Assembly (NCBI RefSeq): GCF_028683095.1
Contig: NZ_JAJUBC010000001.1
Coordinates: 248,001-312,000, forward strand
From: Enterovibrio gelatinilyticus
GTDB taxonomy: Bacteria > Pseudomonadota > Gammaproteobacteria > Enterobacterales > Vibrionaceae
Length of the DNA stretch: 64,000 nt
Direction: 5' to 3'
This document shows positions 24,698 to 33,937 of the stretch, piece by piece. Numbering within the stretch: the stretch's first letter is position 1; the number at the start of each line of letters is the position of its first letter. The notes beneath the pieces were generated by a model. The model did not search any database and was not told the DNA's origin. It saw nothing but the letters and a program-made list of their open reading frames with translations. Both the position numbers and the translations under genes were made by a program.

Positions 24698-26014
24698 ATG
24701 GCTATCACGTACCTTAAAACGGGAAAATCTGAATCAGACAAAGTCAGCGATAACGAGAAAGTCGTTCAGATCGTTTCGGACACATTGAAGAAAATTGAAA
24801 ATGAAGGGGATAATGCGGTTAGAGAACTGGCGATAAAGTTCGATAATTACGCACCAGAATCCTTCCTTCTTTCAGAGCAAGATATTGCGGATCTGATTGC
24901 AAAAGTGTCACCAGAAGACATGGCGGATATTCGCTTCGCCAATGAACAAGTCACCAACTTTGCCCAGATTCAACGCGATTCGATGACTGACGTCGAAGTT
25001 GAAACGCTACCCGGCGTCATATTGGGACACAAAAACATTCCGGTTCAAAGCGTGGGCTGTTACGTACCAGGAGGGAAATTCCCCATGGTTGCTTCGGCAC
25101 ACATGTCTGTCGCCACCGCCAAAGTGGCGGGTGTTCCCCGTGTGATTGCGTGTACTCCACCTTTCAAAGGGGAACCTAACCCTGCGGTTGTGGCAGCCAT
25201 GCATCTTGGCGGGGCAGACGAAATCTATGTGCTGGGTGGAATTCAGGCCGTCGGTGCCATGGCGCTAGGAACAGAAACCATTGAGCCCGTGCATTTGCTC
25301 GTTGGCCCTGGGAACGCCTTTGTGGCTGAAGCGAAACGTCAGCTATTTGGTCGTGTCGGAATCGATTTGTTTGCAGGCCCGACCGAAACCATGGTGATCG
25401 CAGATGACACTGTGGATGCAGAAATGTGCGCCACGGATTTACTCGGACAAGCAGAACACGGGTACAACTCCCCTGCCGCATTGGTCACCAATAGCGAAAA
25501 TCTCGCGAAAGACACCTTGGTGGAAATTGAACGTTTACTGAAAATATTACCCACGGCAGATACCGCCAAGGTGAGCTGGGAAGATTACGGAGAAATCATC
25601 CTCTGCGACTCCTATGAAGAGATGTTGCAAGTATCAGAGGAAAAAGCCTACGAGCATGTTCAAGTCATGACTGATCGCGATGATTGGTTCCTTGAAAACA
25701 TGACGTGTTACGGCGGCTTATTCCTTGGCCCACGTACCAACGTGTCTAATGGTGACAAGGTGATTGGCACGAACCACACCCTGCCCACTCAAAAAGCGGG
25801 GCGCTACACGGGCGGACTTTGGGTAGGGAAATACCTCAAAACCCACAGCTACCAGAAGATCACCACCGATGAAGCCGCCACGCTCGTTGGCGAATACGGC
25901 TCTCGTCTGTGCATGTTAGAAGGTTTCGTTGGCCACGCTGAACAATGCAATGTACGCGTCAGACGCTATGGGAAGAAACACGTTCCTTACGGTCAACCAG
26001 CGCCTCGGGGTTAA
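24698..26014 (+). CDS. HpsN/histidinol-dehydrogenase-like NAD-dependent dehydrogenase
   Basis: About 438 aa with the histidinol dehydrogenase fold: [64 protein letters not shown] (zinc and catalytic region) and [20 protein letters not shown]. It lacks a his operon context and has a C-terminal [21 protein letters not shown], closer to the sulfopropanediol dehydrogenase (HpsN) group, which oxidises a terminal alcohol in two steps to a carboxylate. ATG 24698 has AGGAA eight bases upstream. In HpsN-type loci it accompanies SDRs and TRAP transporters, as here, but no sulfonate-specific lyase is present, so the substrate should be left open. Confidence 0.83.
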   Translation: MAITYLKTGKSESDKVSDNEKVVQIVSDTLKKIENEGDNAVRELAIKFDNYAPESFLLSEQDIADLIAKVSPEDMADIRFANEQVTNFAQIQRDSMTDVEVETLPGVILGHKNIPVQSVGCYVPGGKFPMVASAHMSVATAKVAGVPRVIACTPPFKGEPNPAVVAAMHLGGADEIYVLGGIQAVGAMALGTETIEPVHLLVGPGNAFVAEAKRQLFGRVGIDLFAGPTETMVIADDTVDAEMCATDLLGQAEHGYNSPAALVTNSENLAKDTLVEIERLLKILPTADTAKVSWEDYGEIILCDSYEEMLQVSEEKAYEHVQVMTDRDDWFLENMTCYGGLFLGPRTNVSNGDKVIGTNHTLPTQKAGRYTGGLWVGKYLKTHSYQKITTDEAATLVGEYGSRLCMLEGFVGHAEQCNVRVRRYGKKHVPYGQPAPRG

Positions 26015-26020
26015 CGTGTG

Positions 26021-27076
26021 ATGACTCAGGCCGCTGACCTCACAACATGGATGCACATGCTGACGCGCTGGCGAGAAAGCCAGCAGCGTGTGAATGTCAT
26101 TGAACTCGATGACATCGCATCAAAGATGTTCAGCGATAACGCCCGTATTCACATGTGTCATCCTTTTGGGGAGCAGCCTAGCGCGCGCGCATGGATAAAC
26201 ACCAGCTATCGTGCTTTGGTCGACGCCATCCCTGATGCAGAAAGAAGAGACACCATTGTCATCAGCGGGCAAGACCAACAAGACAGTCGTTGGGTCGGTT
26301 GCTGTGGGTATTACTGTGGCACCTTCATCGCACCATTTTTAGATATTCCGCCAACGGGCCAATTCGTGCACATGCGATATCACGAGTTTTATCGCGTTTC
26401 AGAGAATGGCATCGAAGAGGTACAGGCAATTTGGGACATCGTTGAAGTCATGAAACAAGCCAACGCTTGGCCCATGGCCCCCTCACTAGGCCGCGAAGGT
26501 TTGGTGCCTGCTCCTGCCACTCTCGACGGCATTAAACCGATGAATGGGGAGCTAAGCGGAAGTGACAGCCTTGATATTGTCATCCGCATGCTCGACAACC
26601 TCGGACGACATCCCTCTCAAGGTGGCCCTGAAGTGATGAAGCTGCCCGAGGCGTGGCACGAAGATTTAACCTGGTATGGCCCATCAGGAATCGGGACATG
26701 TCGCGGTTTTTCAGGGTTTCGCCAATGGCATCAAATTCCTTTTTTAAGCGCGATGCCCGACCGTGGCTTGGACCATGAAAACATCACGCTGCATTTTTTT
26801 GCACAAGAGAACTACGTCGCGGTGACAGGTTGGCCAAACATGATTCAAACCTTGTCCGCCGACGGATGGTTAGGTATTGCACCAACAAACCAGAAAATCA
26901 CCTTACGCAGTCTCGACTTTTGGCGCATCGAAGATAAGAAAATCAAAGAAAACTGGGTGCTTATCGATCTATTAGACATTTATGCGCAACTTGGGGTCGA
27001 TGTTTTTGCGAGACTAAAAGCATTCAACACATCAAGACCGACAGGATCCGTCGTTTTGCCAAAGGAAAGGTTATGA
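26021..27076 (+). CDS. SnoaL/NTF2-like protein, two domains (copy 3)
   Basis: About 351 aa with two SnoaL-like domains. Domain one includes NARIHMCHPFGEQPSARAWI and a CCGYYCGTFIAPFLDIPPTG strand; domain two has LPEAWHEDLTWYGPSGIGTC, parallel to the ALSWHDDMIWWGPTGIGA of copy 1, and ends NWVLIDLLDIYAQLGVDVFAR. The two are clearly close paralogues placed on opposite sides of the regulon. ATG 26021 is chosen over GTG 26018. It overlaps the SDR gene by four bases. Likely role is a cyclisation, hydration or isomerisation step on the intermediate produced by the HpsN-like dehydrogenase or the SDR. Confidence 0.8.
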   Translation: MTQAADLTTWMHMLTRWRESQQRVNVIELDDIASKMFSDNARIHMCHPFGEQPSARAWINTSYRALVDAIPDAERRDTIVISGQDQQDSRWVGCCGYYCGTFIAPFLDIPPTGQFVHMRYHEFYRVSENGIEEVQAIWDIVEVMKQANAWPMAPSLGREGLVPAPATLDGIKPMNGELSGSDSLDIVIRMLDNLGRHPSQGGPEVMKLPEAWHEDLTWYGPSGIGTCRGFSGFRQWHQIPFLSAMPDRGLDHENITLHFFAQENYVAVTGWPNMIQTLSADGWLGIAPTNQKITLRSLDFWRIEDKKIKENWVLIDLLDIYAQLGVDVFARLKAFNTSRPTGSVVLPKERL

Positions 27077-27843
27077 CCATATCGCTACCCATCACACCCT
27101 CTTTTGATCTCTTTAACAAACGTGCACTTGTCTCCGGTGCCTCCTCGGGTATTGGCCTCGCTTGCGCGACGGCACTCGCTAGGGCGGGTGCCCACGTCAC
27201 CTTAATCGCTCGCCGCGAAGAAAAGCTATTAGAACTAAAAGAAGCCCTCGACCAAGAAGGTTACCAATCTGATATTTTGGTGTTGGATGTCACCCAACTT
27301 GATGCGCTTGAGCAGGCTCTAAATGCGCGAGAACCTTACGACATTGTTTTAAATTCTGCGGGGCTCGCGATTCATTCACCCGCGCTCGATACACAGCAAG
27401 CTGATTTCGACACGGTCTTCGATCTGAATGTGAAAGCCGCGTATTTCTTATTCCAATTTGCCGCTCGTCGTCTAATGGAATCGCAGAAGCCCGGCAGTTT
27501 TATTAGCATTTCCAGCCAAATGGCGCACGTTGGCGGCATCGATCGTGCAGTGTATTGCGCCAGCAAACACGCCGTTGAAGGTTTCACCAAAGCCATGGCG
27601 ATTGAATGGGGCAAACAAAACATTCGTGTAAATACAATTTGCCCCACGTTCATCAAAACCGAACTCACCGCAAGCACCTTTGCAGATCCAGAGAAGCTAG
27701 CATGGCTGCAAAGCAACATTAAGTTAGATCGTGTCGGTGAAGTGGAAGATTTAATGGGCGCAGTGCTTTACCTCGCCTCTAGCGCTTCAGGCATGGTCAC
27801 GGGAACCTCGCTCAAAGTTGACGGAGGCTGGACAGCAGAGTAA
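27073..27843 (+). CDS. Short-chain dehydrogenase/reductase (SDR)
   Basis: A 256-aa classical SDR. Cofactor motif ALVSGASSGIGLACATAL (T/S-G-x3-G-x-G), NSAG instead of NNAG at the dinucleotide strand, catalytic Ser in ISISSQMAHVGG, and YCASK (Y-x3-K). The C-terminal VTGTSLKVDGGW is the standard SDR ending. The residue following the second cofactor strand is Arg (IARREEK), which tends to favour NADP, but this is weak. It starts by ATGA overlap with copy 3 of the SnoaL genes and overlaps the LacI gene by one base. Expected reaction is oxidation or reduction of a secondary alcohol in the same pathway. Confidence 0.92.
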   Translation: MTISLPITPSFDLFNKRALVSGASSGIGLACATALARAGAHVTLIARREEKLLELKEALDQEGYQSDILVLDVTQLDALEQALNAREPYDIVLNSAGLAIHSPALDTQQADFDTVFDLNVKAAYFLFQFAARRLMESQKPGSFISISSQMAHVGGIDRAVYCASKHAVEGFTKAMAIEWGKQNIRVNTICPTFIKTELTASTFADPEKLAWLQSNIKLDRVGEVEDLMGAVLYLASSASGMVTGTSLKVDGGWTAE

Positions 27844-28862
27844 TGGCAAATGATAAGATCACCTCAACCGATGTAGCAAAACATGCCGGCGTCAGTCAGT
27901 CTGCCGTCAGTCGTGTCTTTACGCCCGGCGGATCCGCATCCAAGAAAACCATCGATAAAGTCAAAAAGGCCGCCGAAGAGTTGGGTTATCGCCCAAACGT
28001 GCTTGCACGCGCCATGGTCTCAGGTAAAAGCCGCGTGATTGGACTTGTGGTGGCCTACCTCAACAATCAATTTTACCCCGAAGCATTGGAAAAGCTTTCA
28101 AATTTATTGCAAGAACAAGGCTATCACGTCCTGATTTTCATGGCGAACAATGTCGACAGCGTGGTTGATGAAGTCATTGAAGAAATTCTGGATTACCAAG
28201 TCGACGGCATCATCGCCGCTTCCGTCGAGTTGTCATCTGAATTGGCCGTGAGATGCCGTTCGGTAGGCGTCCCGATCGTACTGTTCAACCGCGCCCAACA
28301 AGGCGGTGAATTCTCTTCCGTGACCTCTGACAACTTTAGTGGCGGCATGGCTGCTGCAGAGTTTCTGGTGGCAGGTGGACATAAAAAAATCAGCTACATC
28401 GCTGGGCTGGAATGCACCTCAACGCAGCGCGACCGTGAAATTGGTTTTCGCGCCGGCTTACAACAAGCCGGCATGGCATTGCACTCACGTGGCGAAGGCA
28501 TGTTCGATATGGCAAAAGCCAGTGCGGCAACCAAAGCTATGTTTCAGGACGATCCGCCTGATGCTGTTTTCGTCGCCAATGACCACATGGCACTCGCCGT
28601 GATGGACACGCTGCGTTTCGAACTAGGGTTGCGTATTCCTGACGATGTTTCCGTTGTGGGGTATGACGATGTACCTGCAGCAAGTTGGCCGAGTTATGGC
28701 CTCACCACCCTCGCCCAGCATGCAGACATCATGGTCAATGAAACAGTACGTATTCTGTTGCAACAAATCAGCCATGAGAACGATACCCCACAGAAAGTGG
28801 CTATTGGTTCGCCGCTCTTGGTTCGCACATCCGCAAAAATCCCCGCAGGTTGGAAATCATGA
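27843..28862 (+). CDS. LacI-family transcriptional regulator
   Basis: A 339-aa repressor. The N-terminal helix-turn-helix is TSTDVAKHAGVSQSAVSRVF, followed by the hinge helix YRPNVLARAMVSGKSRVIGL and a periplasmic-binding-like sensor domain (GFRAGLQQAG, DAVFVANDHMALAVMDTL, VSVVGYDDVPAASWP). It lies inside the plus-strand operon, overlapping both neighbours by a few bases, so it would be autoregulated. The probable operators are the inverted repeats in the divergent region near 22755-22818. The inducer should be the transported compound or a pathway intermediate. Confidence 0.93.
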   Translation: MANDKITSTDVAKHAGVSQSAVSRVFTPGGSASKKTIDKVKKAAEELGYRPNVLARAMVSGKSRVIGLVVAYLNNQFYPEALEKLSNLLQEQGYHVLIFMANNVDSVVDEVIEEILDYQVDGIIAASVELSSELAVRCRSVGVPIVLFNRAQQGGEFSSVTSDNFSGGMAAAEFLVAGGHKKISYIAGLECTSTQRDREIGFRAGLQQAGMALHSRGEGMFDMAKASAATKAMFQDDPPDAVFVANDHMALAVMDTLRFELGLRIPDDVSVVGYDDVPAASWPSYGLTTLAQHADIMVNETVRILLQQISHENDTPQKVAIGSPLLVRTSAKIPAGWKS

Positions 28863-29827
28863 AAGGCTTTGATGGCAAGTTCACAGACTTTCCCGACTAT
28901 ATCTTGTCCATCACGGAAGAGATTTGGGAAGGGAGAAATATCCACTCACTGCATGACTACTATTCGTCAGACATTGTCGTGAGAACCCCTGCTGGCATTT
29001 CGATTGGCAACAAAGACGTTATCGCGCAAACCAGCTCAGTGCTCAACGAATTGCCCGATCGGATATTACTGGGCGAGGACGTGATTTGGTCGGGTTCACC
29101 GGAAGAAGGCATGTTGTCTTCCCATCGTATTTTATCTCAAGCTACCCATACCCGTGATGGCCAGTTTGGGAAAGCCACAGGCAAGAAACTTTGTTATCAA
29201 GTGATCGCCGATTGCCATGCCATCAACAACCAAATCAATGATGAATGGTTGATTCGAGACCAAGGATCGATCGTTCGACAGCTCGGTCATGACCCCAAAC
29301 AATTCGCTATTGACCAGATTCATGCCGAAGGCGGTGCCGACAACTGCAACAAGCCTTTTACGCCAGAACAAGACACCTTAGGCCCCTACCTTGGCAAAGG
29401 TAATGACAACGTATGGGGCGACGCTTACGTCAAAACCCTGAAACGTTTGATGAGCGCGGAATATTCGTGCATTCCAGAAGATTACGATCGCGCATGTCAG
29501 GTCACGCACCCTAGCGGTGAGTCAGGTTATTCATGGTCTGCCGTTGAAGCCTTCTGGCTCGGATTACGCGCAAGCTTTCCCGGCGCAACGTTCACCATCG
29601 AGCACCAAATTGGCCGAGAAGACCCGTTAATGCCTCCCCGTGCCGCCATTCGATTTTCTCTCTATGGGAAACATGCGGGTTGGGGTCGCTTCGGGCAACC
29701 GACGGGCGCGAATGTCTATGTCATGGGTGCAGCCCATGTTGAATTTGGGCCGCGCGGCATTCGACGTGAGTTTGTCGTTTTTGACGAAACGGCCATTTGG
29801 AAACAAATCGCCCTGCATACGGGTTAG
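28859..29827 (+). CDS. SnoaL/NTF2-like protein, two domains (copy 4)
   Basis: About 322 aa with two SnoaL-like halves, the most divergent of the four copies. Half one has SLHDYYSSDIVVRTPAGISIGNKDV read as an ester-cyclase type core and IADCHAINNQINDEWLIRDQ; half two has WSAVEAFWLGLRASFPGATF and GAAHVEFGPRGIRREFVVFDE. The second half lacks the Q-x-G-x-D tail seen in the other copies. ATG 28859 overlaps the LacI stop. GKHAGWGRFGQPTGANVYVM suggests a polar ligand pocket. Its role would be another cofactor-free step of the pathway. Confidence 0.75.
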   Translation: MKGFDGKFTDFPDYILSITEEIWEGRNIHSLHDYYSSDIVVRTPAGISIGNKDVIAQTSSVLNELPDRILLGEDVIWSGSPEEGMLSSHRILSQATHTRDGQFGKATGKKLCYQVIADCHAINNQINDEWLIRDQGSIVRQLGHDPKQFAIDQIHAEGGADNCNKPFTPEQDTLGPYLGKGNDNVWGDAYVKTLKRLMSAEYSCIPEDYDRACQVTHPSGESGYSWSAVEAFWLGLRASFPGATFTIEHQIGREDPLMPPRAAIRFSLYGKHAGWGRFGQPTGANVYVMGAAHVEFGPRGIRREFVVFDETAIWKQIALHTG

Positions 29828-29868
29828 CTATTGCGATTCAAGAGAACCGCCACAACAAGGAGTGTTAA

Positions 29869-30831
29869 ATGAAACAACCGCAATGGGTAAGGTTTGGAGA
29901 CCTGATACCGTGTCGTTCCGCCTTTATCGACGCGCATACGCCGGGCTCTGATCAGAAAGAAAACTTTACCATTATCGGTGGTGGTGTGTCTGAAAGCCCC
30001 GACCAGCACATTCATATTCAAGCCACACCGGGCTTCAATATTGGCGCGGCTGGCCAACCACCGCGCTGTTTCAATTCTCTTCACTCTCACAACACCGCTG
30101 AAGTCTTTTTTGTGCTCAAAGGTCGTTGGCGCTTCTTTTGGGGAGAAACCGGAGAAGATGGCGAAGTGGTGCTCGAAGAAGGCGATATTTTCAACATTCC
30201 CACCCGCATGTTTCGCGGCTTCGAAAACATTGGCAGCGATTACGGCATGATCATGTCGATTTTAGGTGGCGATGATGCAGGTGGCGGCGTCATTTGGGCC
30301 CCTCACGTTCGAGCTGCAGCCGATGCGCATGGCTTGGTACTCGGTGAAAGTGGCCGTTTGTACGACACAGAGAAAAACGAAACCTTGCCAACCGGCGAGA
30401 GTGAAATGCCACTGCCAGAAGCACAGTGGCTCAACGCCCTGCTTCGTCCAGATGCAGCAACCGTGGTGAAGCACTATGTTGCTCGCTACTGGGATATGGT
30501 CGCCATCTCGGCAAAACAACCGGTGCTGGTTATTGGTGAAAATGGGTTACTCAAAGACAAACCAGGATTCACCGTGGATTTTCTCACTCGCACTTCTTTC
30601 AATCAGCAAGCACAAACGGCGGAAAAAGATGTGGTGTTAATGGTGATGCGCGGGCATTGGACGCTTGCTTGGGAAGACGAGTCACTGACCCTCAACCCCG
30701 GCGATACGGTTTGGCTGCCAGAGGGCACGGATTATCACCTCGACGTCAATGTATCTGGTGAATCGAGTCTTTTCCGCGTCACGCGAACAGAAGATGCAGC
30801 AGGGTTAACCTGGACAGGTGATGCGAAATGA
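29869..30831 (+). CDS. Bicupin protein
   Basis: A 320-aa protein with two cupin domains. The first has the metal-type motif FNSLHSHNTAEVFFVLKGRWRF read in two overlapping parts (H-x-H-x5-E with a following G), so a metal centre is likely; IPTRMFRGFENIG closes it. The second, about 230-310, reads VVLMVMRGHWTLAW and LNPGDTVWLPEG and keeps fewer ligands. AAGGAG lies eight bases before the ATG, and the end overlaps the hydrolase gene by four bases. Cupins of this kind act as dioxygenases, isomerases or sugar-binding proteins. With an adjacent alpha/beta hydrolase, ring opening followed by hydrolysis is one possible sequence. Confidence 0.83.
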   Translation: MKQPQWVRFGDLIPCRSAFIDAHTPGSDQKENFTIIGGGVSESPDQHIHIQATPGFNIGAAGQPPRCFNSLHSHNTAEVFFVLKGRWRFFWGETGEDGEVVLEEGDIFNIPTRMFRGFENIGSDYGMIMSILGGDDAGGGVIWAPHVRAAADAHGLVLGESGRLYDTEKNETLPTGESEMPLPEAQWLNALLRPDAATVVKHYVARYWDMVAISAKQPVLVIGENGLLKDKPGFTVDFLTRTSFNQQAQTAEKDVVLMVMRGHWTLAWEDESLTLNPGDTVWLPEGTDYHLDVNVSGESSLFRVTRTEDAAGLTWTGDAK

Positions 30832-31535
30832 ACAACGTCTCTGTTGAGCCTTTGGTGTTTCTTCCCGGCATGATGTGTGATGAGCGTCTGTTTGCGCCAC
30901 AAATAGCCGCATTCCAAGCGGATCGAAACGTCATCGTCATGGATATTTCTTCTGAACAATCGATGGCATCCCTCGCCGAAAAAGTGCTCAAAAATACTCC
31001 TGAGCGTTTCGCGCTTGCGGGCCTGTCAATGGGCGGCATATTAGCGATGGAAGTCTATCGGCAAGCACCTCATCGCATCAGCAAATTAGCACTCATGGAT
31101 ACCAACCCACGTGCGGAAATGGACGAGGTAAAAGCAGGACGACAAGTTCAACTTGATCGCATCGCCAAAGGGGAGCTTCTGAGCATCATGCAAGAGGTGA
31201 TGATTCCCAAATACCTTCATCGCGAACACCCAAACCCCTATATCGAAGCGCGCTGTCTTCACATGGCGAAAAGCCTCGGCGACATGGCATTCGTCAATCA
31301 ATCGCTGGCGCTCAGAGACAGACCCGATCAACAAGACACGCTGAAGCATGTTGATGTTCCCACGTTGATTTTAATGGGTGAAGACGATCAGCTGTGCCCA
31401 AAAGACAGGCATGATGCGATCAAAGCACTGATCCCTCATGCAGATTATGTGGTCATCAAAAAAGCAGGCCATCTTCCCACTCTCGAACAACCGGAGGCAA
31501 CCACACGCGCGCTCGCTACGTGGTTGAACAGTTAA
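30828..31535 (+). CDS. Alpha/beta hydrolase
   Basis: A 235-aa alpha/beta hydrolase. Nucleophile elbow ALAGLSMGGILAM (G-x-S-x-G), acid in TLILMGEDDQLCP and histidine in KKAGHLPTLEQPE complete the triad. VFLPGMMCDERLFAPQ near the N terminus carries the oxyanion region. It has no signal peptide, so it is cytoplasmic. It overlaps the cupin gene by four bases and the next gene by one base. Esters, lactones, C-C bonds or thioesters are all possible substrates; the neighbouring cupin and dehydrogenases suggest a lactone or a ring-cleavage product. Confidence 0.9.
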   Translation: MNNVSVEPLVFLPGMMCDERLFAPQIAAFQADRNVIVMDISSEQSMASLAEKVLKNTPERFALAGLSMGGILAMEVYRQAPHRISKLALMDTNPRAEMDEVKAGRQVQLDRIAKGELLSIMQEVMIPKYLHREHPNPYIEARCLHMAKSLGDMAFVNQSLALRDRPDQQDTLKHVDVPTLILMGEDDQLCPKDRHDAIKALIPHADYVVIKKAGHLPTLEQPEATTRALATWLNS

Positions 31536-32230
31536 TGGATAAAGCGCTCTACGAATTACTGATCAGTGTGGACACCCCTACGGTATGTAACGCCATAGAA
31601 GTCGCCCAAGGAAAGCGCGGATTCAACGATTTCACGCGAGGCACGTTACACGCTTCAGCGCCCGAGAGTCCCGCTATCGTCGGCTATGCAAAAACAGCAA
31701 TGATTGCGGCGCTAGAACCTTCTAGGTTGCCCGTTGATGATGTCAGAAAACTGCGAATGGACTACTACCGATACATGTCGGAAGCCCCGTTCCCTTCCCT
31801 CGCGGTGATTGAAGATTTAGATTTTCCCGATGCTATCGGTGCGTTTTGGGGGGAAATCAATACCAATGTCCACAAGGGCTTTGGGTTGAGTGGCGTGTTA
31901 ACCAACGGTGTGATGCGCGATCTTGGCGACTTACCTGAGGAATTTCTCGTTCTCGCAGGGTCAGTGGGCCCTAGTCACGGTTTCGTGCATATCGAGAGCA
32001 TTGGCGAACCTGTCGAGGTCTTTGGTTTACGCGTGTCGCACGGAGACCTCATTCACGCCGATCGACATGGCGCGGTGGTGATCCCTACCGACATTGTTCC
32101 TGTGCTCGCTGATGCAATCGAAACCTTACTCAGCAACGAACAAATCATTTTGAAAGCCGCAAGAGAAGAAGGCTTCAACTTTGACCGATTCGAACAAGCA
32201 TGGGCTGAATTCGAGCGCGTGCGAACTTAG
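31535..32230 (+). CDS. RraA-like aldolase/decarboxylase family protein
   Basis: About 231 aa of the RraA/HMG-aldolase fold. Key stretches are SVDTPTVCNAIEVAQGKRGF at the N terminus, GVLTNGVMRDLGDLPE (the R-D pair used by aldolase members) and GLRVSHGDLIHADRHGAVVIP. Catalytic members cleave 4-carboxy-4-hydroxy-2-oxoadipate-type acids or decarboxylate oxaloacetate; non-catalytic RraA inhibits RNase E. In a catabolic operon the enzyme role is more likely. ATG 31535 overlaps the hydrolase stop (TAATG). It is the last enzyme before the TRAP genes and could release pyruvate. Confidence 0.82.
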   Translation: MDKALYELLISVDTPTVCNAIEVAQGKRGFNDFTRGTLHASAPESPAIVGYAKTAMIAALEPSRLPVDDVRKLRMDYYRYMSEAPFPSLAVIEDLDFPDAIGAFWGEINTNVHKGFGLSGVLTNGVMRDLGDLPEEFLVLAGSVGPSHGFVHIESIGEPVEVFGLRVSHGDLIHADRHGAVVIPTDIVPVLADAIETLLSNEQIILKAAREEGFNFDRFEQAWAEFERVRT

Positions 32231-32310
32231 CGTTTTTCATCGCCTCGCGTGATCTCGATGCGCTGAGACAACACCAACGCAATACCCATGAACACAGAAA
32301 CACCACCACG

Positions 32311-32327
32311 CTGCTCATACTGAGCAG
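32311..32327 (+). terminator. Hairpin before first dctP gene
   Basis: CTGCTCA-TAC-TGAGCAG is a perfect 7-bp stem with a three-base loop, 35 bases before the dctP start. No U-run follows. It may lessen read-through from the enzyme genes or protect the transport mRNA. Confidence 0.4.
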
Positions 32328-32361
32328 TGCAGGCATTTACGGCTCAAAAAAGGAGTACACC

Positions 32362-33345
32362 ATGAAATTTTCATTGATGATGACCGTCATAGCCGGATTA
32401 CTCACCACCAGCGCCTCATATGCTGACACCACGATTCGCATTGGTCACGCCACACCCGAAGTGTCTCCCATTCACCAATCGCTGCTTTATTTTGAGGAAG
32501 AATTAGAGAAACGATCTAACGGAGACATTGATGTTGAAATCTATCCCGGCGGCCAACTCGGTAGCGTGAGGGAAATGACGGAACTTGTTCAGTCCGGCAA
32601 CATTACCATGGCAACGGGCGCGTCCGTTCACTTGTCTTCCACGGTGAATGAGTTGGCTGTACTTGACCAATTCTTGCTGTTTGCCGATGAAGACACTGCA
32701 CGAAATGTGCTTGATGGCGAAGCAGGCAAATCATTGGGCACCGCCATGGAAAAACGCGGCTTGAAGTCAATGGGCTTTATGGAATTAGGTTTTAGAAGCT
32801 TCACCAACAACCGCGCACCGCTTGATAGCTATGACGCATTTGCGGGGCTGCGTATGCGATCGGCGGATAACCCTATCGCCATCAGTGCATGGCGTTCTGT
32901 TGATGCCGTGCCCATCCCGCTGGCATGGGGAGAGATCTATTCATCGCTCCAGCAAAACCTGATTTTCGGACAAGAGAGCGCCCTGTCTTCCATGCTTGTT
33001 GAACGCTTTTTTGAAGTGCAGAAATACGTATCGCTCACCAATCACATTTACTGGCCTGAACTTTGGATGGCCAACCTCGAGTGGTACAACGATCTTGATG
33101 ACAAAGACCGTCAATTGATTGATGAAGTTGCAAGAGAAACCGTGCTACTTCAACGCGACTTAACCTTGAAGACAAATAACGAAACGTTAGCAGCACTCAA
33201 AGAAAAAGGGCTCAAGGTTAACAGCCTACCGCTAGAAGACCGCGAACGTTTGGGTAAAACCATGAACACCGCGATTGAAGCCGACATACGTAAAAAAGTG
33301 GGCAGTGATTTCTACGACCAGTTTATGTCGAACATTCAACCTTAG
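32362..33345 (+). CDS. TRAP transporter substrate-binding protein (DctP family), first system
   Basis: A 327-aa periplasmic protein with a signal peptide (MKFSLMMTVIAGLLTTSASYA) and the DctP fold: IRIGHATPEVSPIHQSLLYF, IDVEIYPGGQLGS, GLRMRSADNPIA with the ligand-carboxylate Arg, and VDAVPIPLAWGEIYSSLQQ. AAGGAG lies close before the ATG. TRAP binding proteins mostly carry organic acids. It is preceded and followed by hairpins, giving it a separate, probably more abundant transcript than its membrane partners. Being downstream of the LacI-controlled enzymes it may import the same compound as the ABC importer, or an acid derived from it. Confidence 0.93.
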   Translation: MKFSLMMTVIAGLLTTSASYADTTIRIGHATPEVSPIHQSLLYFEEELEKRSNGDIDVEIYPGGQLGSVREMTELVQSGNITMATGASVHLSSTVNELAVLDQFLLFADEDTARNVLDGEAGKSLGTAMEKRGLKSMGFMELGFRSFTNNRAPLDSYDAFAGLRMRSADNPIAISAWRSVDAVPIPLAWGEIYSSLQQNLIFGQESALSSMLVERFFEVQKYVSLTNHIYWPELWMANLEWYNDLDDKDRQLIDEVARETVLLQRDLTLKTNNETLAALKEKGLKVNSLPLEDRERLGKTMNTAIEADIRKKVGSDFYDQFMSNIQP

Positions 33346-33353
33346 TGACGATG

Positions 33354-33382
33354 CAGGGCTTCTAAGAGATTGAGAAGCCCTG
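33354..33382 (+). terminator. Hairpin between dctP and dctQ, first TRAP system
   Basis: CAGGGCTTCT and AGAAGCCCTG form a perfect 10-bp stem around a nine-base loop, eight bases after the dctP stop. It resembles the stabilising or partly terminating stems that follow binding-protein genes and explains higher dctP than dctQM output. Only TGTGTTT follows, so read-through is expected. Confidence 0.6.
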
Positions 33383-33436
33383 TGTTTAACGAGTGTCCAC
33401 CGCTCTCAAACTGGTTGTCATGGAGAATTACCCACC

Positions 33437-33937
33437 ATGTTTCGGATAATCGAAAAGTATTTTGAGCCTACCATCATCGTCACCAGCCTCTTCGCGATCA
33501 TTGTGTTGGTGTTTGCGGATGTGATCGCGCGCTTTGCCTTCTCAACCTCTATCGTTATCGCCAATGAAATCGCAAGGCTGTGCTTCGTCTACCTCATTTA
33601 CTTTGGGATCAGTTACGCCATCCGCGAACATCGGCACATGCGAGTCACTTACTTTGTCGACAAGTTCTCGCAAAAGAAGAAACGGATTGTGATGTTTATC
33701 AGCGAATCCATCTTCCTCATCTACTCCGTCACGGTGTGCTACCTTGGCGTACAAATTACGCAACAAGCCATCGAGCGCGGTAAAACCTTATCAGCCACAC
33801 AATGGTCTACGTCTGTGCTTTACGCCGCCATCATCTTTTCAGGGTTGCTGTGCAGCTTGCGACTTCTCTATTCGTTGTACCAAATTGGTGTACGTGGTGA
33901 TCTGAGTCTGTATAACAGCGAGGAGAAACCATCATGA
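33437..33937 (+). CDS. TRAP transporter small permease (DctQ family), first system
   Basis: A 166-aa protein with four hydrophobic helices, the standard DctQ layout. IARFAFSTSIVIANEIARLC and YAIREHRHMRVTYFVDKFSQ are typical. It lies 91 bases after dctP and overlaps dctM by four bases. In the inner membrane it associates with DctM and helps receive substrate from DctP. Na+-driven symport is the family mechanism. Confidence 0.92.
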   Translation: MFRIIEKYFEPTIIVTSLFAIIVLVFADVIARFAFSTSIVIANEIARLCFVYLIYFGISYAIREHRHMRVTYFVDKFSQKKKRIVMFISESIFLIYSVTVCYLGVQITQQAIERGKTLSATQWSTSVLYAAIIFSGLLCSLRLLYSLYQIGVRGDLSLYNSEEKPS

